Assembly (NCBI GenBank): GCA_025201705.1
Contig: MU617184.1
Span: 1 to 19,901, forward strand
Direction of reading: 5' to 3'
DNA: 19,901 nucleotides
DNA from: Dissophora ornata
Lineage: Eukaryota; Mortierellomycota; Mortierellomycetes; Mortierellales; Mortierellaceae
The notes below the pieces were generated by a model, which was given only the letters and a program-made list of their open reading frames with translations, had not been told where the DNA came from and did not search any database. Below are positions 1 through 10,503 of this stretch, piece after piece (position 1 is the stretch's first letter; every line of letters begins with the position of its first letter). The position numbers and the translations under genes were made by a program.

Positions 1-197
1 CTTGGGATCCTTTTGAGTAGGTAATGTAAGGTCCCAATGGTGCAAAAAACAAAAAAAAAAAAAGAAGAAGCATAGAGGAGAACGTGACATCAGCACGACA
101 CATCAGCACATTTGGACCTTTGGACCGACTTTTTGTTTTCGCAACAGCTTTTACTCTTTTTGCCAACGTCGCCCAAACGCCATAGAACGATCACACC
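1..197 (+). promoter_or_regulatory. Upstream region / 5' UTR of the DOP1 gene
   Basis: No coding sequence was recognised here. There is a CCAAT-type pentamer at about 34-38 and an A-rich tract at about 44-70, both common in fungal promoters. Two short direct duplications follow: the nonamer CATCAGCAC occurs at about 88 and about 101, and the octamer TTTGGACC is tandemly repeated at about 111-126. The window begins inside this region, so the promoter may extend further upstream. A regulatory role is inferred from position and composition only. Confidence 0.4.
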
Positions 198-687
198 ATG
201 GCTGAGCCTGGTAGTTCCTCATCACCGAGGATTAATGTTGCGAGCCAGTTTCTGTCCCCTTCTCCTTCACCAAGGACACCCCCGCCACAGGCCTGGGGTA
301 GTTCTGGTAGCAAGAACCGAGGCAAGTGCATGTTCAATTATTCTTAGTGCGATCGCATCCTTCCGCTGAAAGTTTTCGAACTGGTAATCAATTGAGCATC
401 CGCTCGAATTCTGAGAATAACCGATTTCCCTGGCTCTTTTTTTTTTTTGGGAACACAACTCTAGAACTCAACAATGATGCCCGCTACCGAAAATATGCCA
501 TGCTTGTGGAAAGGAATTTACAGTCGTTTGATAGTGTGAACGAGTGGGCGGACGTCAATCCGTTCTTGATAAAGATCATGAAGGTAGGAGCGTCTTGCCA
601 AGGACGGGAAGAATTCTTGGCAATTCGCCGTTGATAGAGTAACGATGTACCTTACATGCGAACCAACACCTTTTGGATGTATACATC

Positions 688-723
<36 letters not shown>

Positions 724-3700
724 CACGTTTCATCCGCGGATCATCCAGTCATTCCAAGCTTATCCGCAGTATACCGTCATCCCTCGAAGTCTCACAGTTG
801 CCAAGAGACTTGCACAATGCTTGAACCCAGCTATACCTGCAGGCGTCCATGGAAAAACTCTGGAAGTTTACGCATATGTTCTCCAGACCATTGGCGTAAG
901 GACTTGTCTCCACTGCTGAAAATCGATAATGATGCACGACAACGCCAAGGATTCTCGTCCAAACTCATGCTTTGACATTTTTTTTCCCCCGACGGAATAG
1001 CCAGATCAATTGGCAGAAGACATTGTGCTATGGTCCTACGGGTTATTCCCCTTTCTACAGTACGCGTCCTTGTCAGTTAAAGTATGAAGAGAAGCAACAA
1101 CAAATGGAGCGACACTAAAACCGATGGCTGTTTGATCATTATCCGTTGAAACTAACGGAAAGGAACATACCGCCATTAGCCTCAATTGCTCGATATTTAC
1201 GAAAAGTACTATATGCCCCTGAAAGACCGTCTCAAGCCTTGTTTGAAGAGCTTTATCATTGGATTACTTCCAGGACTGGACGAGGAAGGAACCGAGTTCT
1301 TCAACAAAGTGCTCAAAGTCATCGACAATCTGCGGAAGGCTGTAGACGAGACATTCTTCTTCCAGTGCATGTGGTTGATTCTGATCACATCCCCTCCACA
1401 TCGAGGTTTCGCACTTCAGTACCTCAAAAGAAGCATGCCTGTGCTTACCAACACGGAAGGTAAGGCGAAGTAGCCGACCACTCATTAATTGCTGCGAATG
1501 TAACGCTGGAGTCGTTCTTGTATAATATGATCCGCTCCCCATTTTGAGCTAACGATATATTCATTTTTTTTTGGTCCGCCAATCCTAGACGTCGCATTTG
1601 TGCTGGGCGATGATGCAGGGCTTATGGTCAGGGCGTTCTCGGCGACGGTGGTGGATTCGCAGCTTCTTGTTCAGCGTGACATGCTGGACTTGATGGTTGT
1701 ACACTTCCCTATTTGCGATGAGTACGTGAAGGAGGCGAATGAAAGGATCGACCAGGTGCTTATCAATGAAATTTACTCTGGAGCATAGCTAACATGTACT
1801 ATTTTGTTGTAGATTGATCGAAGAGAACGATCTTATAATCCTTGTAAAGGCAGCAGTGGGTGTAGTCCTTCGCAAAGACATGTCTTTGAATCGAAGATTG
1901 TATGCCTGGCTTCTAGGTATGCGGCTGGAACAATAGGGTGTCGATGGATGTCATTAGCTGAACCTTTGTGTCTAATGACCGACCTTTCATTCGTTCCTAG
2001 GCCCACAAGAAGGGGAAAAGAAAGTGTTTGACGGGTCCGCCAAGACTGCACTGATTGCTGGACTGCAGGTAATAAGCATTGTACTTTTGAACAAACCTTT
2101 TGAGAGCAAAGCACTTTTGCACGGTACAGGTCTAACTATTGTCGCTATCTGTCATTTCTAGAGCATATTGCTGTCCGATGTTGAGGAACTTCAGGAGAAC
2201 CAGAAGCCCTATCGCGTATTTGTGTCTCTGTTAGATGAATGGGATATTGGACATCCCGTGATCGAAGCGGTGTTCCTTGACGCCTTGCGTTCATTAAAGC
2301 GTCACGTGGATTCAGGCAACCATGGGGCCGAGGTATGTTACTAAAATATGCAAGGTTCATTCGTGGAATACACCCGGCATCAACAAATTCTGACTATTGT
2401 CATTCTGCAGCTCATTCAAACAGCCACCATGTGGATCGATATGACAGACCCTTATCTCATCTGGAAGAAACTCTCGGAGGCAATCTACGACAATTTCCCA
2501 GCAGAACCTGGCAAAGAGACGTATGCACTGGACCTGGCTATGTTCTTCCTGGACTCATTCAAGTTGAGCGATGAGGAGATGCAACACATACACATCCCCA
2601 TGTTTTTACTCTTCCTTCTCACAAGGATTCAGGTATCAGGAATTGATTGCAGTGCTCGTTTTTGAAATGCTGGTTCTACATGTGTTATAAGGATCTAACA
2701 TATAATACATGTTGCCATTTACAGGACATTGTCGCGAAGGATAGACTGCTGATGTATGCGGATCAAGTTGATAAAGCACTCTTGTTATGCTCGATGCTTT
2801 TTCGACACATACCTGCTTCTGTCTTTGCACCAAAGGTGGTCCAACAATTGCAGGCACCACAACTATCGCGCGCCCCAATGTCAAAGCCGTCGACACCGAC
2901 ACCATCAGTATCACGTGGCACATCAGATAATGTAGAGAGCCAGCAAACGAAAACGAAGATTATAACATTCCACGCTGGCATGAGTGCCAAGGAGTATATT
3001 GAAGAATTCTACATGCTCCGACCTCAGAAGGCGGAGGATGTCGATAGTTCGACTACTAAAGAGTACACAGGAATCAAGGGTCAGGCATTGACACAAGTCG
3101 CGTTGTCACTTATTGAGGACTTCATCTGCAACGCTCTGGATGTTTGCATGGGCGACAGCGGGAAGGCGCACACGCAGATACTGAGATCAATGATCCAGAA
3201 GGCTTGCAAGATCATTTTAACTCTCTCAAAGTACCGGACTCCTCCAAACACGCCAGAAGACTACTTCTCGGGACCATGGATTGAAAAGATGCGCATGGCA
3301 TCACACAAGGTAGGCTCGAGTGTGAATGAGTCTGCCATTTGCTTGTTCTGGATACCACCACAAGTCTAGGTACTAAACAATATATCGCTCTTTCTAGGTG
3401 GACGACTTTGTAATTATTGACGCGCTGGTGATGACCATGGTTGAGTTGACTGTTGATCTCAAGGTGATTCCTCCAAACATTCTGGATAATCGAGAACATA
3501 TGCGACCGATCGTAGACAGGCTATGGACTTTCCTTGCCGAAGATTACATGCATTTCCACCTCCGGGCGTCTCAACTTATCTGGATGCTTCGGGACGTGAC
3601 AGTGATGAGCCACGAAGTAGAGACTGCCGTCGCCTCGTACTTGGTCTCGGAGAATACGAAAACCCGGATAGACTCTTTCCAGAAGTTTGGTGTTTTCTGG

Positions 3701-6700
3701 CGACTATCAGGTACCGATCTCAACCACTTCCATCTCAGCGTAACTTGTTGTATAATGAATTGTTTGTGTCTGACATCATAGGTTTTCGCATTCATAGCTG
3801 ATATCCAACACGACGCGGTGGCATTTGTGCGGCCAATGATGCTGATGTTGGACTCGCTCAGCAGCACCAACCCGTCTAATAGAAGAGCAGGAGAAACTTG
3901 GATCCGAAACAACCTCATATCGTACTCTAGACTGCTGGATCCACTCTTGCTTGTGCTCTACGACCAGACCATTGTTAGACAGCAAACCGAGGAAACATTC
4001 CATAACGAATACTTCCCAGTGTACTACTACATCCGGAATTTCAACCAAGCACAGGTCCAGTATGTCTTCAACGCCTTGCTTACTATCTTCCGGTTCGGAG
4101 GAATCAACTTTCTCTGGTCAATACGGCACTCAAAGATTCCGGTCGATATGGTCCCAGCAGTCGCAGAAATTGTTGGTTGCACAGGTAAGCGGACTTGGCT
4201 CGGTGTGTTTATTAGCTCACAGATGAAGCGCAAGGATATCGATTTTTTTTAACATGGCTCTTTTCCTTTTGCAAATTAGACCCGAAAGTGCCGCCAACGT
4301 ACTTGGATTGCTTTGTGCGATCAGCATTAAGGTAGCGCGACGATAATGGCAGTCGACATGACCCTTTTTGGAGATGACTGGGATAATTGGAAGCTTGACT
4401 AACATGTCGTAATGATAAACCATGGATAGGTTCATTGAGAGCGAACCCGCGAGTGACTACAAGTCGATGTTGAGCTTGAACGAAGAGGTTCATATGGTGG
4501 CGGCCGACTTTCTGCAATCCATCATCTCCAAGATCGACTTTATCGACACCAACCTGCTGGCCATAATCTACAAGACCGCGATCAACAAAATGCTTTACTG
4601 CATCAACCACGGTCGTCTGGATCTCCAGAATCGTCTCCTTCATCTGCTGAATGCCACTGTCTTCATGGAAATTGCTTATACCAAAAAGAACCACCCCCCA
4701 GCACATCCTCCTCAGAATGCGGCGATGACGCGGGACGCCTCCATATCGACTTTTGATAGTTCCTCGGGGTCCAGTCAATCGACAAGGGGGGATACGAATG
4801 AAGCTGTATTCCGCACTGTGGGCTCTTCACCATTGTTTGTTAAGACGGTCTTTGATGCGCTCTCTGTACCATCGAACCGACCGATCCTTCAATCCTGGAT
4901 GGATTTTTTGACGGTCGCGCTCCCATTTTTGACCAACAACTTCAGGAGAGTCTTGCTACCAGTGATTCAGTGTCTCTGCGACCAGATCCTGAGAAGTCGT
5001 GCGTGCTTGCTTGACGCCTATGGTGGACAGGATAAGAACGTTGCTGGATCTCCAAGTTTGACAGACCAGGATTTGATGATCTTCTTGGCGGGACTGGAGA
5101 AACTGCTGACCTTCAGTTTGAAAGACGCTCGTCTTGGAGAGGAGGCGGACAGTGTTCACAAGCAAGAGTGGAGCGATGGTCTTAGAGGGAAGCCTGGACT
5201 TGTTGCCAATGTGCTCAGTATTGAGGTGCATCCCAGTGATTCGTTCCAAGAGAATAAGGTAAAAAAAAATGGCGCTGATTTGCCTTTGGTCCGCTTGTTT
5301 GTTCAAACATGGTCCATTAATTCCTTTCGGTCTCGTCATATAGGCCAGAGACACAGTTCTGTTCAACATTGTGGGCATCATCCAGATTTTTGTCGAGCTT
5401 TGGTCCGTATTTGACCGAAAGAACTTCCCCGACATGCCAGAGACAGAGGATGTGTCACTTCAGTTTGTCGGCGACCGTGTCCGCGCAAGAGTAAAGCGCA
5501 TCCTGTTGGGACTATACAAAGCTGACCAGTCCAAAGTCACAGAAGCATTTGTGGATCTGTTTTTGGCAGAGAACCCTAATGCACTGGATGTAGAAGGCCA
5601 AAAGTTTGATCCAGAATACAGGACCATCGACATTCTGAGCGCCATACCAGGAGTGTCGCCGTTGGCGATTTTCCTGACGTTGATTGAAAGTATCCGAGTC
5701 AGGACTCAAGGCATGACGCCTGTAGGAACCAAACGACCCAGTCCCCGGATTAGCAAAGCGTACGTTTCTTGTGCCCTGCACATTGGTATCTGACTAAGAT
5801 GGCGACTAGTAGTATGGTGGGAGGGGATGAAAATGCTAACGTTGTAGTCTTGTGTTGTTTTTAGCACGGATATTGTAATGCTACGCTTCTTGGAGATCTA
5901 CTGCACTTATTTGCCATCGTCAGATTCACTTGTGGAGGTGTGGCCGTCGTGCCTGAATTTCATCCGCGAGTACTTCCCTCAAGCCACGAACTACAAATAC
6001 GCGTTCCCATCAGTGCTCCGCGTCATGACTGTGCTCTGCGACCGTCTCTCTCAAACGGTCTACTTTGAAGATAAGAAGATCAGACGTGATGCATTGGATC
6101 TTTACCAGCGCGTCTTGGAACAGTGTGTGTTGATTGCGGGTCGTTCATTTGATCAAGGCTGGATACGCAGCAGAAATCCACAGGATTTGGAGATTCTGGA
6201 AGGAATCGATGACTCGAGAGAATATGCGAGACCTCCTGCGTCCAATACGTCGGCGGAGCGGACAGGAAGGACGAAAGAGGAAGTGTTAATTCAGCAGATT
6301 TTGGTCAGTCTGTGCCAAATGGTGATACCGAGCATGCGGAAGATCTTGCAGGATCCGGAGCGAGTGACCACATCGATTACGAATTTGATGTATTATGTGG
6401 TTGCGCCGTCGTTGAAGTCCCGTGTGGGGGTGAATGACTCCTCCGTGGATCTACTGTGTGAGATCTCAAAGATCCCGTTTGTGTATCGGACATGGCGCAA
6501 GGAAGCATGGGATGCGTTCTTGGATAATCGCTTCTTCGCGATGGGACCTGCTGCGGCCAAGAAGTGGCGTTCGTTAGTCCAGACGGCCATGGTCACCGAG
6601 AAGGAACGACTTACGGAACTTCTTAGTGAGTTTTTTTTGGTACCTTTGCTCTAGTGTCGATATGTGCATATGTGCAGGTTACTAACGTGCGGCTTTCGGT

Positions 6701-8126
6701 CAACACTTCAGGTCGGATGTCGACTTCAGCAATGATGTTCGCTAGCCGTGACCAGGATTCGCTGAACAGGGCGCTGATGTTACGTCGACTGGCGTTTGTC
6801 ATCTGGTGTGGCACCGTAGACCAATATCTACCACAGTTGCCCAATATCCAGGAGAAACTCGTTGAATTGCTCAAGCTCCCCTCTACTGAGCTGGTGCACC
6901 CAGAGGTAACTATTAAATTTTAATGTTGGACTCATAAATTGAAGAGTTTACATCGGATGGATAACTAAATGTACTCTTCTAAATAGATCTATCTCTGTCT
7001 CCGAGTCCTGCTTTGCCGAATCTCAAGTGAACACTTGAACAACTTTTGGCCAGTGTTGCTGACCGAACTTGTAAGAAAAAACTATCCCCCCTTCCCCCCC
7101 CGTATCTATCGCAAGTCCATTGACGTTACCATTTGGTGCTGCTACATTGTTGCTGATCTTCAAATGCGTCTTTGTTATTCCAATAGATCCAACTATTCGA
7201 CCTGTTCTTGACGGATGAAAACGAACGACCAGAGCAAGTCAACCTCTTTTTGTCGGCATGCAAGTTCCTAGACCTGCTCTTTGTCCTCGATAATGGCCAC
7301 TGCTTCATGTGAGTCTGCTCTTTCAAAAAAATTCAAAAAAATGAAGAAACAAAAAGAATGTGGTTTGGCTTCCAGCTTTTTTTTTTTTTTTTTTTTTTGG
7401 AGTTGACCCGTTAACTAACAAAAATGGTTATGCATTCGTTCACTTAATGGTAGCCATCAATGGATCTTTATTTCTGACGCGATCCGCAAAGCAGTGATGC
7501 ATTCGCCTATGGGAGAAGGCATGCCGCATGCACTGATGGACCGACTGGGCAAGAAACTCTTTGAGGAGGCGCCTTTCGATGGCTACGCCGGTACAAATCC
7601 CACCGCCGCCACCACCAACATCACAACGAATGCTGGCCCTCCTACATCGTCGTCATCCTCCTCCTCCACTGCACTCACAGGCTTGGACCAGAGTCGCTCT
7701 CAGCAGACATCAGTGCTGTTGGAAGAAGACCGCTGGTCGACCGAGAATGATATTCTTGAACAAATGTCCTTTATGCTACAGCAGGATCCTTTCGCGACAG
7801 AATCAACCCTTTCACTGCCGCTCTCAACCAACTCGACGACAGGTGGTACGTCACTGGCCAGTCAGATGGACAATAGACGCCAGCAAGTGTCTTCTGGCGA
7901 TCAGCAGCAGCAGCAGCAGGTACAGCCAAGAGCGGGTACAAAAACGTTGAAGCGACCGATGCTGACGATGCGGTCGATCCAGAGTGTTCGCGAGCTCGAG
8001 TTCTTCTTGACGCACGTGGCTCAGTACGTATACTATACAACCTACACGCTCGCCAAACCCGATACACAGTTCATAGAGGCGTTGATTGAACGCGATATGC
8101 TTGGCGGCATCGGATTAGAAGAGTAG
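198..8126 (+). CDS. DOP1: Dopey/DOP1 family protein (endosome-Golgi trafficking), 21 exons
   Basis: Large cytosolic, membrane-associated protein. In yeast and animals Dop1 works with Mon2 and the Neo1/ATP9A flippase in endosome-to-Golgi retrieval; Aspergillus DopA affects morphogenesis. Model exons: 198-321, 465-583, 749-895, 1001-1081, 1180-1459, 1589-1721, 1813-1916, 2001-2068, 2162-2332, 2411-2632, 2725-3309, 3398-3710, 3798-4184, 4280-4331, 4430-5258, 5344-5759, 5865-6625, 6712-6905, 6987-7070, 7187-7308, 7454-8126. The lengths sum to 5,865 nt (1,954 aa), and all 20 junctions agree in phase. Dopey_N signatures lie at about residues 45-340: YRKYAMLVERNLQSFD, VAKRLAQCLNP, LLDIYEKYYMPLKD, KAAVGVVLRKDMSLNRRLYAWLLG-type spacing. 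Further alpha-solenoid blocks include RAGETWIRNN, and near the C-terminus YLCLRVLLCRIS and QLFDLFLTDEN. The last exon carries a Ser/Thr-rich insert (about 1774-1813) and a Q6 run (about 1881) before a conserved-looking end. It is longer than yeast Dop1 (about 1,700 aa), mostly through these inserts. Start: first ATG (ACACC-ATG-GCT). Family assignment is very sure; a few exon edges, mainly exon 1, are less so. Confidence 0.95.
322..464 (+). other. GC-AG intron, intron 1 of DOP1
   Basis: The exon 1 / intron 1 boundary reads GAG|GCAAGT, a strong U1 match with C replacing T at +2. The acceptor is CAACTCTAG after a T-rich stretch. The split codon (G + AA = Glu) restores the frame into the conserved segment starting ARYRKYAML. 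A GT donor at 298 (GTAGTT) is also in phase but is a much poorer match, so it is the alternative. It would remove 8 residues from a non-conserved N-terminus. Confidence 0.65.
692..721 (+). repeat. T30 homopolymer inside DOP1 intron 2
   Basis: Thirty consecutive T lie in the intron spanning 584-748, about 25 nt before the chosen acceptor (CATCCAG at 748). The tract is probably the polypyrimidine tract of this intron and is expected to vary in length between strains and between sequencing reads. Confidence 0.9.
7377..7398 (+). repeat. T22 homopolymer inside DOP1 intron 20
   Basis: Twenty-two consecutive T lie within the 145-nt intron 7309-7453 (donor GTGAGT, acceptor ATGGTAG). The run is far from the acceptor, so only part of its role can be as a pyrimidine tract. 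Length polymorphism and assembly error are both likely here. Confidence 0.9.
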
Positions 8127-8342
8127 AATAATCAGTCCAAGAAAAAAAAAATGAAAAAAATGAGGGGGGGTCATGACACAGTTGAAAGTGGTGGAATGAA
8201 TCGAAGAAAAAATAAATTCCGCGCGACTGTAAAAATGGGGAAAGCTTTTATGTCGAGGCAGAATACTACATACTACGCGTTACAAGGAAAAACTTTTTTT
8301 TTTTTTTTATGGGTGGGGGGATTTTTTTTCTTTTCTTTTCTG
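8127..8342. other. Convergent 3' region between DOP1 and the DNAJC9 homologue
   Basis: This stretch separates two stop codons facing each other, so it must hold both 3' UTRs and both polyadenylation regions. It is A-rich near the DOP1 side, with two A runs around 8141-8159 and AATAAA at about 8211. It becomes T-rich toward the DNAJC9 side (T runs at about 8294-8308 and 8321-8328), which is A-rich on the strand of that gene. No gene was seen. Confidence 0.6.
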
Positions 8343-8478
8343 TCACATCCGTCCCCGACCGCTTCGTCCACCGATCATGGGTTGCTGCTGCTGCTGCTGC
8401 TGGTGTTGTTGTTGTTGTTGCTGTTGTTGCTGTTGTTGTTGTTGTTGTTGTTGCTGTGCATGCTGCTGCTGCTGCTGC

Positions 8479-8524
<46 letters not shown>

Positions 8525-8752
8525 GCTGATGACCTGTCCGGTAATTGGCATTGTGGGCGGCAGCCGCTGCCATGGCATGATGGTTATTATGATTGTAGTT
8601 GCTCAGGGTGTGCTGCTGATGATGCAGATGGGAGGACGTTGTCAGCGATGGATGGATTCCTACAACTGCCGTTGCAACAGCCTTACGGCTCAGAAGCCTT
8701 GCTTGAGCCGCCATGAACTCCTCCTCCGAAGGTTCATTATAGATATAGCCCC

Positions 8753-8783
<31 letters not shown>

Positions 8784-8815
8784 TTGTTGTTGCTGCTGTT
8801 GATGTTGCTGCTGGT

Positions 8816-8855
<40 letters not shown>

Positions 8856-9824
8856 ATGCTGTTGCTGTTGCTGTTGCTGTTGAAGGTGGTGTTGAGGCAC
8901 GGCTGATCCAGAAGAAGATGCTGCTGAGGCCGATGTTCCGATGCCAGAGTCATGTTGTGCATTCTTCTTGGACTTTTTCTCCTTCTTTGGCTTCTTTGCC
9001 GAGTACTTTGCCAACATTGCATCCATCATGCCCTGTCGATTCTTATTGTTCTGCATCATCATCAACTGCAACTCTCTCTCCGATCCTGGTTCTGGTGGCT
9101 GTTCGTCCGGTTCTGTGCTCGCATGCTTCCGCTTTGTCGACGCCTGCTTCTTCAATCGCTCCAGTCCCAGCTCCTTCCAGAGCTGCTCCGCTTCAGCAGC
9201 CTCGGCTTCAGCCTCCCGCTTCCGTCTCGCCGCTGCCTTTTGATCTACGACAGGGCCGCCAAAGGCCTTGTACTTGCGTGCAACCTTGGCATCGATCGCG
9301 CTCTGAATCATATTTCTGAATCGCTCCTCGTCTACATACGTGCACACAGGCACCGCCGACAGGATTCCATCCATGTCTCCACGATATGTGACATATGCCT
9401 GAATTACATCCCGCTTTTCCTCGTCCGAGAATCGATAAGTCCGTTCAAACTCCTTGATCGTTGACTCGTTTACAATACCGGACCAAAGTTCTCTAAAGTA
9501 GGCATCCCATCCTCCTGCTGCCTGGCCCTGTGCTCCAAATCCTGCCATGCCATCCTCTGACACGTCTCCAGTCTCATCGTACACTCGTCTCCTTGGAGGG
9601 TCACCCAGGACTGCGTACGCAAAACCGAGACGTTGGAACCGAGCTGTTGCCTGGTCTCGTTCGGCGTCTGTGCTGTTGGGAGGCTGTTTATCGGGATGGT
9701 ACGCAAGCGCAAGTTTGTAATAGGCTTTCTTGATTGTCGCCTGGTCTGCATCCTTGTTGACATTAAGACAGGTGTAAAGTGACACCTCAGGATCGTAGAG
9801 TGCGAATGAGGTGACCTTCGGCAT
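8343..9824 (-). CDS. DNAJC9: DNAJC9-like J-domain histone co-chaperone with long polyQ/His tail
   Basis: Single-exon gene, 493 aa. The J domain covers about residues 10-85 with the HPD triad at 43-45, needed to stimulate Hsp70 ATPase. The DNAJC9 core follows: WDAYFRELW (106-114), IKEFERTYRFSDEEKRDV (123-140), YRGDMDGIL (147-155), RNMIQSAIDAKVARKYKAF (170-188), KELGLE (217-222) and MLAKYSAKKPKKEKKSKK (270-287). The last is basic and probably a nuclear signal. Human DNAJC9 binds histones H3-H4 and recruits Hsp70 to them; that role is inferred here from the shared core. Residues 315-357 and 433-481 are almost pure Gln with a few His/Tyr/Ala, flanking an acidic island (YIYNEPSEEEFMAAQ) and an Asn/His-rich linker. 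The protein ends GRSGRGRM. Start: GCCACC-ATG is a perfect Kozak context and aligns with the family N-terminus. The frame stays open upstream with further ATGs to 10223, but that part is low-complexity and looks like leader. Human DNAJC9 is about 260 aa, so the tail is an addition. Confidence 0.93.
8382..8528 (-). repeat. C-terminal CAA/CAG trinucleotide tract (polyQ 2)
   Basis: On the coding (minus) strand this is an in-frame array of CAA and CAG codons for residues 433-481 of the DNAJC9 homologue, broken only by single His and Ala codons. The part at about 8480-8525 is a nearly uninterrupted run of one codon (TTG on the plus strand), the kind of pure microsatellite that slips. On the plus strand the same array reads as poly-Leu, poly-Val/Ala or poly-Cys frames, which are shadows. 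Confidence 0.9.
8754..8882 (-). repeat. Internal CAG/CAA trinucleotide tract (polyQ 1)
   Basis: This encodes residues 315-357 of the DNAJC9 homologue: Gln runs interrupted by His, His-His and Tyr. The codon mixture (CAG and CAA interleaved) differs from the purer CAA block further downstream, suggesting an older or selectively maintained tract. Confidence 0.88.
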
Positions 9825-10503
9825 GGTGGCAACGCAATCCGCTATTATTATTTTTTTTTGTTGTTGTTGTTGTGTCGTTGATGAATTTGATGAATGAAAG
9901 GAGGTCGCGTCCGGTAGACAAAGCGGTGTTAAAATAGGGCGGGAAGCCAGCATAATCAAAAGTGTTGAAGAGAATGGAAGAAAAAAAAACCAACGCGTAC
10001 CTCTCCACGACGTGCAATATATTAAGCCCCGAGAAAGAGTTTCCCGTTCGTTGGTACAGGGGTAGCCGGGGGGGGTAGGGGGGAAAGGAAAAAAAAGGGC
10101 GATGCGTAACGGCAAGCTGGTCTGGAAAGGGAAATATGTATACTCAGTCAGTCCCAATGAGATATGCTGCAAGTTCTTAGGAACCACTTCTTTGTTTTGC
10201 TCCATCGTCGGTAGAGTGTACATAACTCTCGCACCTCGCTCTCGCTCTCTTCACAAACCTTTTGCTCTTTCCTTTGAAATTTATTGTTTCTTTTTATTGT
10301 CAGGTCCAGAGTACGTGCAGTCAAACGGCAATCAGACAGTGCAAGGCAGGTAATGTGCGATGAAGAGAAGAATGGGCGATGATGGTCAAAAACAATGCCT
10401 GATGCAAAAGGGGTAAGTTGAAGTCAAACAAAAAAAAAATAAAGGGTTGCAAAAAAAACTATATTTTTTTTTTTTTGCTATAGCTTTGGGCGCACGTGAT
10501 CAA
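9825..10503. promoter_or_regulatory. DNAJC9 upstream region and nicastrin 3' flank
   Basis: This region is about 680 bp without a recognised gene. The DNAJC9 side has a T9 run followed by (TTG)5 at about 9851-9872, which is CAA-rich leader on the transcribed strand. ACGCGT occurs at 9993-9998, 169 bp upstream of the ATG, and G-rich stretches lie around 10067-10083. The nicastrin side has long A and T runs (about 10430-10476) just beyond its stop, suiting 3'-end formation. A reading frame continuous with DNAJC9 stays open to 10223, but its content is not protein-like. The regulatory reading is inference. Confidence 0.4.

Noticed and set aside
4212..4778. Long minus-strand open frame opposite DOP1 exon 15
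   Set aside because: It has no recognisable domain and overlaps conserved DOP1 coding sequence; it is a shadow of codon usage.
4956..5435. Minus-strand open frame opposite DOP1 exons 15-16
   Set aside because: Same reason: antisense to well-supported exons and lacking any protein-like motif.
8382..8882. CRISPR-like or satellite repeat array
   Set aside because: Units are 3 bp, coding and contiguous, without spacers; it is a trinucleotide repeat.
8151..8906. Plus-strand frames rich in Leu, Val/Ala or Asn/Ser across 8151-9464
   Set aside because: They are the antisense and shifted reading frames of the DNAJC9 polyQ codon arrays; the minus-strand frame carries the J domain and family motifs.
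9993..9998. ACGCGT (MCB-like) hexamer upstream of DNAJC9 as an S-phase promoter element
   Set aside because: Attractive for a histone co-chaperone, but the hexamer also occurs at 8275 and 18651, and a few copies are expected by chance in 20 kb; kept only as a note.
9825..10223. In-frame N-terminal extension of the DNAJC9 homologue to ATGs at 10223 and nearby
   Set aside because: The added residues are low-complexity (homopolymer-derived Pro/Phe/Gln/Lys), whereas the ATG at 9824 has a perfect GCCACC context and matches the family N-terminus.
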